From Micromonospora solifontis (GTDB lineage: Bacteria; Actinomycetota; Actinomycetes; Mycobacteriales; Micromonosporaceae), in the NCBI RefSeq assembly GCF_003725545.1, contig NZ_RJLN01000038.1, forward strand, positions 1-51,743: 51,743 bases of DNA, in the 5' to 3' direction. The position numbers and the translations under genes are program-made. Of this stretch, positions 16,001-22,973 are shown piece by piece. The notes beneath the pieces are model-generated. The model was not told the DNA's origin, searched no databases, and saw only the letters and a list, made by a program, of their open reading frames with translations. How positions within the stretch are numbered: the first letter of the stretch is position 1; every line of letters starts with the position of its first letter.

Positions 16001-16448
16001 CGGGCAGCAGCCGCCCGCGGACGACCAGGTCGACGGCGAAGTCGGCCAGCTCGGCCAGGTGCCGCAGGCCGGCCCCGGGCACCCCGTCGAGCTGGTCCAG
16101 GGCGCGCAGCAGGGGCAGCGCGGCGTCCGGGGCGTACACCAGGGCGGGGGCCCGCCAGCCGGCCAGGGTGACCCGGCCGCGGACCCGGTCGGCGACGGCA
16201 GGCCGGACGAGTTCGGGCGAGTCCAGCGGCGCGCCGGCCCGGGTGGGGAGGGTGAGCAGGACGGTGGTGGCCTCGCCCGGGTGATCGCCGAGCGCGGCGG
16301 CCAGCCCGGCGTGGTCGGCGGCGAACGGGTGGGGGCGCTCGCGAGGTGCCCGGCCGGGGCGGCGGGGTGGGGCGGCCGGGCGGGCGCTGTCCTCCGCCCA
16401 GACGGCGAGACCGGTGCCGACCAGCCACGACCCGTGGATGACCAGCAC
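13065..16448 (-). CDS. SNF2-family DEAD/DEAH helicase (SWI/SNF ATPase)
   Basis: This 1127-residue protein has two regions. Residues 1 to about 600 are a family-specific N-terminal region with a disordered Ala/Pro/Gly stretch near 160-310. The C-terminal motor contains Walker A DDMGLGKT (about 678-685), motif II DEAQ (about 778), GTPVENRLADLWSIM, and the HelC blocks FTQYAEF, LSLKAGGTGLTLTAANHV and QATDRAFRIGQ. It is a double-stranded-DNA translocase that likely remodels protein-DNA complexes. GTG 16448 is chosen because GAGGAGGG precedes it by 6 nt and VLVIHGSWLV is the usual N terminus. It is coupled to the SWIM gene and divergent from the PfkB kinase by about 100 bp. Three perfect 7-residue repeats lie in the linker. 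Confidence 0.92.
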   Translation of the reverse strand: MLVIHGSWLVGTGLAVWAEDSARPAAPPRRPGRAPRERPHPFAADHAGLAAALGDHPGEATTVLLTLPTRAGAPLDSPELVRPAVADRVRGRVTLAGWRAPALVYAPDAALPLLRALDQLDGVPGAGLRHLAELADFAVDLVVRGRLLPGVADLPASPDAAPVRSSGSGVGVTPPGPGAGVRPGRAAPVRRGPRPVDASDAVTARAVWRPLLTGSDAAWARSLALALPPSARAATSPASGAVPPASGAVPPASGAVPPVPGAAPVVPGADPDGAATVLGAAPGTPGAAVTSGALSAAPAGGTATPTATGEAGLPEPGPLAADALDALTDAAARAALAETALHRGMRPGPVPRWLAALTGPDPAFTVPPAALDTLRTELDAWQRDAAGGAVRAAFRLVEPAADPVAELVEGGTWWVEFGLHPADEPGLVVDAADVWRGPARALAGRGVDPQETLLAELGRASRLWPELDDALRTATPEGMELDAEGAHRFLREGAPVLHAAGFGVLLPSWWRRSSARLGARLRARGRTAPGTVAAASGGLGLDALVDYRWEVALGDQPLTADELASLAELKSPLVRLRGRWVELDPKRLEAGLRLLRSAGELTVADLLRLGLAEGDRPDGLPVLEVTADGALGELLAGEAERRLTPADPPSGFAGTLRPYQRRGLAWLAFLQSLGLGGILADDMGLGKTVQLLALLAGDPPEAGPTLLVCPMSLVGNWQREAARFTPGLRVHVHHGAERARGEEFNAAVHAADLVLTTYSVAARDAYELAGVDWHRVVVDEAQAIKNAATRQAEAVRSLPARHRIAVTGTPVENRLADLWSIMQFANPGLLGPAATFRKRFAEPIERHGDAEVAGRLRRITGPFVLRRLKTDASIIADLPEKLEMEVLCNLTAEQAALYRAVVDDMMAKIESSDGMERRGLVLATMTRLKQVCNHPAQLLHDGSALPGRSGKLERLEEIVDEVLAAGEKALLFTQYAEFGGMLRGHLSARTGREVLLLHGGVGKADRDAMVTRFQSPDGPPLFVLSLKAGGTGLTLTAANHVVHVDRWWNPAVEDQATDRAFRIGQRRRVQVRKFVCAGTVEEKVAAMIADKRSLAQRVVGTGEQWVTELSTDTLRELFALESGAVVE
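15676..15738 (-). repeat. Three 21-bp tandem repeats inside SNF2 gene
   Basis: Units 15676-15696, 15697-15717 and 15718-15738 are nearly identical and encode three copies of a 7-residue ASGAVPP unit in the disordered linker of the helicase. Copy number is likely variable between strains. Confidence 0.8.
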
Positions 16449-16538
16449 CTGTGCCCTCCTCGTGACGACTGTCGAGGATAGCCGCGTCCGGGGGTGGGAC
16501 GGGGTGGACCCGGTTCGGCGGGTCCCGCCGGACCCGGT

Positions 16539-16544
16539 TAGCGT
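16539..16544 (+). promoter_or_regulatory. Candidate -10 of leaderless PfkB gene
   Basis: TAGCGT followed by exactly 7 nt and then the GTG start. No Shine-Dalgarno sequence is visible, so transcription probably starts at the G of GTG. Confidence 0.5.
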
Positions 16545-16551
16545 CGGCGTC

Positions 16552-17424
16552 GTGCTCGATCTTCTCGTGATCGGCGGTCTCGGCGTCGACATCCGCGCCC
16601 AGGTGCCCGTCCTGCCCCTGCCGGCCGCCGACTCGCTGGCCGTACCCCCGATCGAACTGCGGATCGGCAACACCGGCGCGGGCGTGGCGCTCGCCGCGCA
16701 CGCCCTGGGCCTGCGGGTGGGCCTGGTCGACGTGCTGGGCGCGGACCCGGCCGGCGACGTGGTCCGGGCGGCGCTGGCCCGCACCTCGGTACGCACGGTG
16801 CTGGTCGACGCCCCGGCCGGCACCCGCCGGTCGGTGAACATGGTGGATCCGGCCGGCCGCCGGATGTCGCTCTACGACCCGCGGCCCTGGTCGGGGCCGC
16901 CGCCGTTCGCCGAGGCGGAGCTGACCGCGCTGGTCCGGGAGGCGGCGCACGTGCACGTGTCGATCATGGACTGGGCCCGGGCGGCGCTGCCGGCCCTGCG
17001 CGCGGGTCTCGCCGACGGGGTGTCGCTCTCCACCGACCTGCACGACTGGGACGGCGAGAACGACTACCACCGGCCGTTCGCGGACGCGGCCGACCTGGTC
17101 TTCGTCAGCGACGTCCGGCTCGGCGACCGGGCCGGCAAGGTGGCCGCGGGGCTGGCGCCCCGGACGGTGCTGGTGACCTCCGGGGCGGCCGGCTCGACCC
17201 TGCACGCCCCGGACACCCCGCCGGTGCGGGTGCCCGCCACCACGCCGCCCGCCCCGGTGGTGGACACCAACGGCGCGGGCGACGCGTTCGCCGCCGGCCT
17301 GATCGCCGCCCGGCTGCGCGGCGCGGGCCCGCACGACGCGGCCCGCTACGCCGCCCGGGTGGCGGCCACCGCCTGCACCCTGGACGGGATGGAGTATCCG
17401 GCCGGCCTGCTGCCCCGGGACTGA
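16552..17424 (+). CDS. PfkB-family carbohydrate kinase
   Basis: This 290-residue ribokinase-like protein shows VIGGLGVDI at the N terminus, the substrate-binding loop IGNTGAGVALAAHALG, and the C-terminal PfkB signature DTNGAGDAFAAGL with catalytic base D244. It phosphorylates a sugar or nucleoside with ATP; the substrate cannot be told from sequence. GTG 16552 is chosen over the frame opening at 16414 because domain homology starts there and a TANNNT hexamer lies 7 nt upstream. It is divergent from the SNF2 helicase. Confidence 0.88.
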   Translation: MLDLLVIGGLGVDIRAQVPVLPLPAADSLAVPPIELRIGNTGAGVALAAHALGLRVGLVDVLGADPAGDVVRAALARTSVRTVLVDAPAGTRRSVNMVDPAGRRMSLYDPRPWSGPPPFAEAELTALVREAAHVHVSIMDWARAALPALRAGLADGVSLSTDLHDWDGENDYHRPFADAADLVFVSDVRLGDRAGKVAAGLAPRTVLVTSGAAGSTLHAPDTPPVRVPATTPPAPVVDTNGAGDAFAAGLIAARLRGAGPHDAARYAARVAATACTLDGMEYPAGLLPRD

Positions 17425-17431
17425 GCCGGGC

Positions 17432-18001
17432 TCAGAGCGCCCCGGTCGAGCCGTCGGTCAGTTCGCGGAGGATGTCCGCGTGCCCGGCGTGCCGGGCGGT
17501 CTCCTCGATCAGATGGACCAGCACCCAGCGCAGCGACACCTCACCGAGCTGCGGGTGCGGCACCACGTGGTCCAGGTCGAACCGCGCGGCGACCGCCCGG
17601 GACCGGGCGCAGGCCGCCTCGTACCCCGCCGCGAGGCTCTCCACCGTCTCGCCGGGGTCCAGGGTGAAGCTCGCCTCGGCCTCCTCCTCGGAGGTGAGGT
17701 AGACGTCCCCCGGCTCGGGGGCGAACAGGCAGGGGAACCAGTTCCGCTCCACCAGCGCCAGGTGTTTGAGCAGGCCGGCCAGGGTGGTGAGGGACGTGAC
17801 GGCCTGGAGGTCATCATCGGCCGTACCTCGACCGGTTACCTGCGGAACCAGGCGCCGGCCGGCGTCGGCGTCGGAGAGGCCGCCGACCTTGCGCAGCACG
17901 ATGGCCCGGTGGAAGTCCAGGAACGCCTCGAGCACGGCCCGCTCGTCGCCGGTACGGGCGAGGACCGGACCGAGCGTGGGGTCGATCGTCGTGTCCGCCA
18001 T
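17432..18001 (-). CDS. DinB family protein (DUF664)
   Basis: This 189-residue four-helix DinB-like protein has metal-binding His positions in LLKHLALVERNWF and HLIEETARHAGHADILRE (HxxxH at the C terminus). The family includes mycothiol- or bacillithiol-dependent transferases and many uncharacterised members, so a thiol-transferase role is plausible in a mycothiol-producing host but unproven. It is convergent with the PfkB gene (stops 7 bp apart). TAGGGT lies 6 nt before the ATG at 18001, again a leaderless arrangement. Confidence 0.87.
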   Translation of the reverse strand: MADTTIDPTLGPVLARTGDERAVLEAFLDFHRAIVLRKVGGLSDADAGRRLVPQVTGRGTADDDLQAVTSLTTLAGLLKHLALVERNWFPCLFAPEPGDVYLTSEEEAEASFTLDPGETVESLAAGYEAACARSRAVAARFDLDHVVPHPQLGEVSLRWVLVHLIEETARHAGHADILRELTDGSTGAL

Positions 18002-18007
18002 CCTCGG

Positions 18008-18013
18008 ACCCTA
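18008..18013 (-). promoter_or_regulatory. Candidate -10 of leaderless DinB gene
   Basis: On the minus strand TAGGGT is followed by CCGAGG and then the ATG at 18001. Spacing is 6 nt. Confidence 0.45.
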
Positions 18014-18085
18014 GTCCCGGGGCGGGGCCGCCCGCTGCCCCGCCATCCCGCTGCGGGCCGGCGGTCTCCGGGGCAGGATGGGCGC

Positions 18086-18292
18086 ATGGCATCCACGGTG
18101 CAGATCCCGCTGGTGGGCGGCGCGGCCGACGGTGACACGGTCACCGTCGAGCTGGACAGCAACGGCCGCCCGCCGCTGACCCACCACCACCTCGGTCCGG
18201 AGGGGTTGGCCGAGGCGCAGATCTACGAGCTGGAATCGGACGAGCCGCACGGCCGCCCCTGGATCTACACCTGGCGGGGCCCGGCGGTCTGA
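18086..18292 (+). CDS. Small hypothetical protein
   Basis: This 68-residue protein starts MASTVQIPLVGGAADG and ends PWIYTWRGPAV. It reads as a short beta-rich domain with an acidic centre (YELESDEPHG) and no signal or membrane segment. Not recognised as a named family. CAGGAT lies 6 nt upstream of the ATG, resembling the -10 of other leaderless genes here. It is convergent with the polysaccharide pyruvyl transferase gene, stops 8 bp apart. Kept because of composition, start context and clean fit between neighbours. Confidence 0.65.
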   Translation: MASTVQIPLVGGAADGDTVTVELDSNGRPPLTHHHLGPEGLAEAQIYELESDEPHGRPWIYTWRGPAV

Positions 18293-18299
18293 CCGCCGC

Positions 18300-19451
18300 T
18301 CAGCCCGCGCCGGCCCGGGTCAGGCTGCGGGACCGGATGCTCTCCAGCACGCCCCGGGTGACCTGCGAGGTGCCGCGCGCCTGCTCGCACACCTCGGCCA
18401 CCCGCCGGGCGGTCTCCTCGGCCCGGGCCTCCCGCTCGTCCCACAGCCGGTCCACCTCGGCCAGCAGCGGGCCCTCCACCTCGCGTTCCACGCCGCGCAG
18501 CGCCGGCACCCCGAGCCGCTGGGCCAGGTCGAAGACCTTCCCGGCGTACGGCAGGGGCAGGAAGGGCGTGCCCATCATGGCCGCGAAGATCAGAAAGTGC
18601 AGCCGCATGCCGACCGCGAGGTCGAAGTGTTTCATCAGGCCGAGCACCTGCCGGGGCGAGTAGTCGTTGTGCAGGATCCGGCCCCGCTCGGCAGCGACCA
18701 TGTGCGACATCACCCCGTGCGAGTGCCGGATGTCGTCCCGTTCCATGGGCACGAACAGCACGTACGCGTCGATCCGGTGCACCAGGAAGTCGCTGATCTG
18801 GGCGAGCAGCCGGTGGTAGCCGTCCACGTCGAGGCGTTCCGCCGCCCGGCCCGGCTCACGGACGCTCAGCCCGACCAGCCGGGTGCCGGAGGGGACGCCC
18901 TCCTCGCGCAGCCAGCTCGCCGGGAAGTCCTCCGGCTCCAGCAGGAACGCCGGGTCGGCGGTGACCGTGATCGGGTTCAGCAGCCCGGTCTCCTCCAGCA
19001 CCATCCGGGACTCCTGGTCCCGCACGGTCACCTCGATCGCCCCGGCCAGGGTCTCCCGCACCATGCCGGTGTCCACCCCTTCGGTGAGCGGACCGACGCC
19101 CACCGCGTACGTGAGCAGCGGCAGTCCCCGCTCCTGGGCGACCCGGACCACCCGCAGGTAGCGGCGGGCCTCCCTGTCGTAGAGGATGCCGCCGCCGCCC
19201 AGGATGAGCAGGTCGAGCTGTTCCAGGATCATCGACGAGTCGACGCGGCTGACCCCCTCCCAGGGCACCGCCTCCACGTCCGGGTGGGCCAGCGCGGTGT
19301 GCGCGGGGTTCCGGGAGAAGACGATGATCCGGGCCTTCGGCTCCTGCCGGCGCAGGTCGGCCAGGAGACCCGAGAGGATCGCCTCGTCGCCCAGGTTGCG
19401 GCCGCCGTACGAGCCGAGCACACCGATGGTCAGTCCGGCGCCATCCGTCAT
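18300..19451 (-). CDS. Polysaccharide pyruvyl transferase family protein
   Basis: This 383-residue CsaB/WcaK-like enzyme transfers pyruvate from PEP to sugar residues of surface polymers. Evidence: N-terminal GVLGSYGGRNLGDEAIL (glycine-rich loop), LDLLILGGGGILYD, LLTYAVGVGPL, and C-terminal VGMRLHFLIFAAMMGTPFLPL, where the family has a conserved G-x-R-x-H. The ATG at 19451 has GGAGGAGCGACGG before it. It stands alone rather than in a glycan cluster, so the acceptor is unknown. Confidence 0.9.
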   Translation of the reverse strand: MTDGAGLTIGVLGSYGGRNLGDEAILSGLLADLRRQEPKARIIVFSRNPAHTALAHPDVEAVPWEGVSRVDSSMILEQLDLLILGGGGILYDREARRYLRVVRVAQERGLPLLTYAVGVGPLTEGVDTGMVRETLAGAIEVTVRDQESRMVLEETGLLNPITVTADPAFLLEPEDFPASWLREEGVPSGTRLVGLSVREPGRAAERLDVDGYHRLLAQISDFLVHRIDAYVLFVPMERDDIRHSHGVMSHMVAAERGRILHNDYSPRQVLGLMKHFDLAVGMRLHFLIFAAMMGTPFLPLPYAGKVFDLAQRLGVPALRGVEREVEGPLLAEVDRLWDEREARAEETARRVAEVCEQARGTSQVTRGVLESIRSRSLTRAGAG

Positions 19452-19524
19452 CCGTCGCTCCTCCCCAGGTGCGTCCCGCGGCGCTTTCCCGCTGGGCGAG
19501 GGGACATACCTGGGCGAAGCCCGG

Positions 19525-20103
19525 TCAACCGGCGGCAGCGCCGACCAGACGGGCGACCAGGGCGGAAACCACCTGCTCGGCGTCGAATCCGGCGTCGACG
19601 GAGGTGGTGAGCAGGTCGAGCAGGAGACCGTCCACCGCGTAGTGCAGCAGTGCCACCTCGAACGCGCCGCCGGGCAGGCCGGCGGCGACGTGGAAGGCGA
19701 CGTCGTCGGCGTACCCCTTGCGGAGCACCGCGCCGAGGGCCTGGCGCAGCTCCGGCCGCCGGGAGGCCTCCAGGCGCAGCTCGAACAGCGCGCGGGTGAG
19801 GTCCGGCTCCCGGGTGGTCCGTTCGACGATGTCGCGGAGGTAGTCGGTGACCAGGGCCAGGGACGGCTCGCGGCGGCCGAGGTCGGCCAGGACCGCCGGG
19901 TCCGGGGCCATCCGGTCGAAGATCCGTTCGGCCAGGCCGGCGAGCAGGGCGGCCCGCGACGGGAAGTAGTTGGAGGCGGTGCCGGTGGGCACGCTCGCCT
20001 CGGCGTCGACCGCGCGGTGGGTCAGCCCGCGCGCGCCGGCGGCGGCGAGCACCCGCAGCCCGGCGTCGGCGAGCAGCGTACGGCGTTCCGGGTTCCTGGC
20101 CAT
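19525..20103 (-). CDS. TetR-family transcriptional repressor
   Basis: This 192-residue protein has an N-terminal HTH (LLADAGLRVLAAAGARGLTH then VPTGTASNYFPSRAALLAGL) and a helical ligand-binding domain. It is divergent from the RibD-like reductase gene. The 89-bp gap to that gene holds two copies of the same 22-bp inverted repeat, the probable operators, so it should repress both itself and the reductase. Ligand unknown. Confidence 0.92.
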   Translation of the reverse strand: MARNPERRTLLADAGLRVLAAAGARGLTHRAVDAEASVPTGTASNYFPSRAALLAGLAERIFDRMAPDPAVLADLGRREPSLALVTDYLRDIVERTTREPDLTRALFELRLEASRRPELRQALGAVLRKGYADDVAFHVAAGLPGGAFEVALLHYAVDGLLLDLLTTSVDAGFDAEQVVSALVARLVGAAAG

Positions 20104-20120
20104 GAAATCACCCTAGCAAT

Positions 20121-20142
20121 AACCACGACAGGTGTTGTAGTT
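20121..20142. promoter_or_regulatory. TetR operator O1 (imperfect)
   Basis: AACCACGAC-N4-GTTGTAGTT has the same layout as O2 with two mismatches in the right arm. It lies 17 bp from the TetR start codon and its left arm starts 29 bp before that of O2. Confidence 0.75.
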
Positions 20143-20149
20143 TATGAGC

Positions 20150-20171
20150 AACCACGACAGCCGTCGTGGTT
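20150..20171. promoter_or_regulatory. TetR operator O2 (perfect)
   Basis: AACCACGAC-N4-GTCGTGGTT has perfect 9-bp arms and ends 21 bp before the TTG start of the reductase gene. Confidence 0.8.
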
Positions 20172-20192
20172 ACCTCGGACATCGGAGCCGGT

Positions 20193-20771
20193 TTGCGCAA
20201 GCTCGTGTACTACGTCGCCAGCACCCTCGACGGCTTCATCGCCGCCCCCGACGGGTCCTACGACTTCCTCCCGCTGGAGCCGGACGTGGCGGCCCACCTG
20301 ACCGCCGAATGGCCCCAGACCTTCCCCACGTTCACCCACGCCCAGTTCGGCATCGCCTCCCCGCCGGCCGGCCGCTTCGACACCCTGCTGATGGGGCGCG
20401 GCACCTACGAACCGGCCCTGAAGGCCGGCATCACCAGCCCGTACGCGCACCTGAAGCAGTACGTCCTCTCCCGCTCGCTGCCCCCGTCCGACGATCCCCG
20501 GCTGGAAGTCGTGGCCGGCGACCCGGTCGCCTTCGTCCGCGACCTGAAGTCCCGGCCGGGCGGCGACATCTGGCTCTGCGGCGGCGGGCAGCTCGCCGGG
20601 CAGTTGCTCGGCGAGGTGGACGAGCTGGTGGTCAAGCTGAACCCGGTGGTGGTCGGCAGCGGCATCCCGCTGGTCGACCGGGGTTTCGCCCCGCACCGGT
20701 TCACCCTGGTCGAGGCGCGCCCCTTCGAGACCGGCGTGGTCGTCCTCCGCTACACCGCCGTAGCGCGGTAA
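20193..20771 (+). CDS. Dihydrofolate reductase family protein (RibD C-terminal domain)
   Basis: This 192-residue protein starts MRKLVYYVASTLDGFIA, the standard N terminus of this NADPH-dependent reductase-like family. Further blocks are FDTLLMGRGTYEPAL, LSRSLPP, DIWLCGGGQLAGQLL and DELVVKLNPVVVGSG. Physiological substrates of stand-alone members are unknown. The TTG at 20193 is preceded by GGAG at 5 nt and gives the family N terminus. The in-frame GTG at 20166 would lie inside the operator. Expression is likely controlled by the divergent TetR protein. Confidence 0.9.
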   Translation: MRKLVYYVASTLDGFIAAPDGSYDFLPLEPDVAAHLTAEWPQTFPTFTHAQFGIASPPAGRFDTLLMGRGTYEPALKAGITSPYAHLKQYVLSRSLPPSDDPRLEVVAGDPVAFVRDLKSRPGGDIWLCGGGQLAGQLLGEVDELVVKLNPVVVGSGIPLVDRGFAPHRFTLVEARPFETGVVVLRYTAVAR

Positions 20772-20811
20772 TCACTTGCCCCGGGCGGGCGGAGTCGCGC
20801 ACGGTGGGGCG

Positions 20812-21747
20812 GTGACCAGCCTGACGAAGAGCCGGCTCCGCTGGGCCGAGCTGCCCGGGCCCGTCCGGGGCGCGGTCGAGGAGATCCTCGGCGACCGGGT
20901 GGTGGCGGCGGAGTCGCAGCCCGGCGGCTTCTCCCCCGGCACCGCCGACCGGGTCCGCACCGCCGGTGGTGGGCGGGCCTTCGTCAAGGCGGTCAGCCCG
21001 GCGCAGAACGACCGCAGTCCCGGCATGCACCGGGCGGAGGCGCTGATCGCCGCCGCGCTGCCACCCGGCACCCCGACGCCCCGGCTGCTCGGCAGCTACG
21101 ACGACGGCGACTGGGTGGCGCTGGTCTTCACCGACGTCGAGGGCCGGCATCCGGTGACCCCGTGGCAGCCCGCCGAGCTGGCCGCCGTGCTGTCCACCCT
21201 GGAGACCATGGCCGCCGTGCTCACCCCGGCGCCGGTGGCGGCGGCCCCCACGGCCGCCGAGCAACTCGGGTACGACTTCGCCGGCTGGCGGCGGATCGCC
21301 GCGGACCCGCCGGCTGACCTGGACCCGTGGGCCCGGGACCGGCTGCCGCAGCTGTGCGCCGCCGCCGAGCGCGGACTCGCCGCGCTCGGCGGGGACACCC
21401 TGTGCCACCTGGACATCCGCGCCGACAACCTGCTGCTCGGGCCGCACGGCACGGTCAACGTGGTCGACTGGCCGTGGGCCTGCCGGGGACCGGCCTGGCT
21501 GGACAGCCTGCTGGTGCTGGTCAACGTCCAGGTGCACGGCGGGCACGATCCGGAGGCCCTGGTGTGCGCCCGGCCACTCACCGCCGACGCGGACCCGGCC
21601 GGCGTCACCGGGGTGCTGGCCGGATTCGCCGGCTTCTTCCTGGACGGCGCCCGGCAGCCGCCCCCGCCCGGCATCCCCACGGTCCGCGCCTTCCAGCGCC
21701 TTCAGGGCGACGCGCTGCTGCCCTGGCTCGCCCGCCGCCTGCCCTGA
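20812..21747 (+). CDS. Aminoglycoside phosphotransferase-like kinase (APH family)
   Basis: This 311-residue protein-kinase-fold enzyme has the catalytic loop HLDIRADNLLL (H199, D201, N206) followed by VNVVDWPWACRGP with the Mg2+-binding Asp. The N-terminal lobe shows GGFSPGTADRV and AFVKAV with the ATP-binding Lys. APH-like kinases modify antibiotics, sugars or other small molecules; with no linked transporter or regulator the substrate is open. GTG 20812 begins the recognisable protein; the ten or so codons before it are discarded. Confidence 0.87.
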   Translation: MTSLTKSRLRWAELPGPVRGAVEEILGDRVVAAESQPGGFSPGTADRVRTAGGGRAFVKAVSPAQNDRSPGMHRAEALIAAALPPGTPTPRLLGSYDDGDWVALVFTDVEGRHPVTPWQPAELAAVLSTLETMAAVLTPAPVAAAPTAAEQLGYDFAGWRRIAADPPADLDPWARDRLPQLCAAAERGLAALGGDTLCHLDIRADNLLLGPHGTVNVVDWPWACRGPAWLDSLLVLVNVQVHGGHDPEALVCARPLTADADPAGVTGVLAGFAGFFLDGARQPPPPGIPTVRAFQRLQGDALLPWLARRLP

Positions 21748-21775
21748 CCGGCCCGGCGCTCGGCCCCCAGCGGCC

Positions 21776-21928
21776 CTGATGGACTCCGCATGCCCGCAGG
21801 TCGGCCCTCCCCGAGGCCCGCTGGCGCTGATCGACTCCGCCTGCCGCAGGTCGCGCCCTCCCGGAGCCCTGCCGGCCCTGATCCACTCCGCCTGCGGCAA
21901 ATCGCGCCTCCGCAAGCCGCAAGGCCGC
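21776..21928 (+). repeat. Three 51-bp direct repeats
   Basis: Units start at 21776, 21827 and 21878, each exactly 51 bp apart. The shared core reads CTGATCGACTCCGCCTGC followed by a GCAGGTCGCGCC-like block. Similarity decays toward each unit's end. They lie in the gap between the APH gene and the SDR gene. Confidence 0.8.
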
Positions 21929-22031
21929 GCCTTGCCGCAGGTCGAGTCGATCACGCGGGCCAACGGCCGTGCCCCCGGCAGCCAGCGCGCGAGGCCGCGC
22001 CTTGCCGCACGTCGAGTCGATCACGCGGGCC
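21923..22031 (-). repeat. Two inverted copies of the repeat core, 70 bp apart
   Basis: GGCCGCGCCTTGCCGCAGGT at 21923 and its copy at 21993 each continue as CGAGTCGATCACGCGGGCC, giving 39-bp units differing at one position. They carry the reverse complement of the core of the upstream 51-bp units (TGATCGACTC). Confidence 0.8.
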
Positions 22032-22134
22032 GACGGCCGGGCAGCCTGCCGTCGGCGGCGAGTGAGCCGGGCCGGGGCAACGCGTCGTCCGATCGCCGCC
22101 AGACCCGACCTGCCGCGGCGGCGAGGCTGGTCCC

Positions 22135-22875
22135 ATGACGACACTGGACGGAAAGGTCGCCCTGGTCACGGGCGGCGGACGGGGCATCGGCGCGGCTACC
22201 GCGGTACGCCTGGCGGCCGAAGGGGCCGACGTGGCCCTCACCTACGAGACGAACGCCGAGCGGGCCGCCGTGGTCGGCAAGCAGATCGAGGCCACCGGCC
22301 GGCGGGCGCTGGTGCTCGCGGCCGACAGCGCGGACCCGGAGGCGGTCCGCGCGGCGGTGGACCGCACCGTCGCCGAGCTGGGCCGGCTGGACATCCTCGT
22401 GAACAACGCGGCGGTGTTCCTGGTCGGGCCGGTCGACGGGCTGGGCCGGGACGAGCTGGACCGGACGCTCGCGGTCAACGTGCGGGCGCCGTACCTGGCG
22501 GCGCAGGCGGCGGCCCGGAACCTGGGTGCGGGCGGGCGGATCATCAACATCGGCAGCAACGTGGCCCGCCGGGCGCCCTTCCCCGGCCTCGCGCTCTACT
22601 CGATGAGCAAGACCGCGCTGGTCGGCCTGACCAAGGGACTCGGCCGCGAGCTGGGTCCCCGGGGGATCACCGTCAACCTGGTGAACCCCGGCCCCACGGA
22701 CACCGACGCCAACCCGGCGGACGGGCCGAACGCGCAGGCCGTCGCCGGCCTCACCGCCCTCGGCCGGTACGCCGCCCCGGCCGAGATCGCCGCCGTGGTG
22801 GCCCACCTCGCCGGCCCCGACGCCGGGTACGTCACCGGGGCGGTCATCGACGCCGACGGCGGGTTCGCCATCTGA
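22135..22875 (+). CDS. Short-chain dehydrogenase/reductase (3-oxoacyl-ACP reductase-like)
   Basis: This 246-residue classical SDR shows the cofactor loop TGGGRGIG (12-19), NNAA (90-93), catalytic S141, Y155 and K159 (YSMSK), and the C-terminal YVTGAVIDADGGF. It probably uses NADP(H), given the Thr-Tyr-Glu-Thr after beta-2. It is stand-alone, so fatty-acid or secondary-metabolite reduction cannot be told apart. Start ATG at 22135; the region directly upstream is the repeat array. Confidence 0.93.
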   Translation: MTTLDGKVALVTGGGRGIGAATAVRLAAEGADVALTYETNAERAAVVGKQIEATGRRALVLAADSADPEAVRAAVDRTVAELGRLDILVNNAAVFLVGPVDGLGRDELDRTLAVNVRAPYLAAQAAARNLGAGGRIINIGSNVARRAPFPGLALYSMSKTALVGLTKGLGRELGPRGITVNLVNPGPTDTDANPADGPNAQAVAGLTALGRYAAPAEIAAVVAHLAGPDAGYVTGAVIDADGGFAI

Positions 22876-22973
22876 CCGCGACGGGCGGGTGTGGACCCGG
22901 CTCCGCACCCGCCCGCCCCGTCCCCCAACCATTCACCCGGTGGATGGCGTCTGTAGTGGGCGAGGGGGTGGGC

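Larger units (their letters stand above)
21748..22134. other. 387-bp intergenic region filled with repeats
   Basis: Apart from the two repeat groups described separately, the stretch holds only the short upstream region of the SDR gene. Minus-strand translation gives a repeating IDS-TCGKARP-like peptide, but there is no start context or domain, so I regard it as non-coding. Confidence 0.6.

Noticed and set aside
12124..17334. A single 1736-residue open frame
   Set aside because: GC bias keeps this frame open. Only its last 314 residues show a domain (SWIM); the rest is antisense or out of frame to the SNF2 and PfkB genes.
21776..22031. CRISPR array
   Set aside because: Repeat copies diverge, there are no unique constant-length spacers, orientation flips, and no cas gene is near.
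20701..22144. Minus-strand proteins with repeating IDSTCGKARP-like peptide
   Set aside because: The peptide repeat simply reflects the intergenic DNA repeats; no start context or domain, and most of the frame is antisense to the APH gene.
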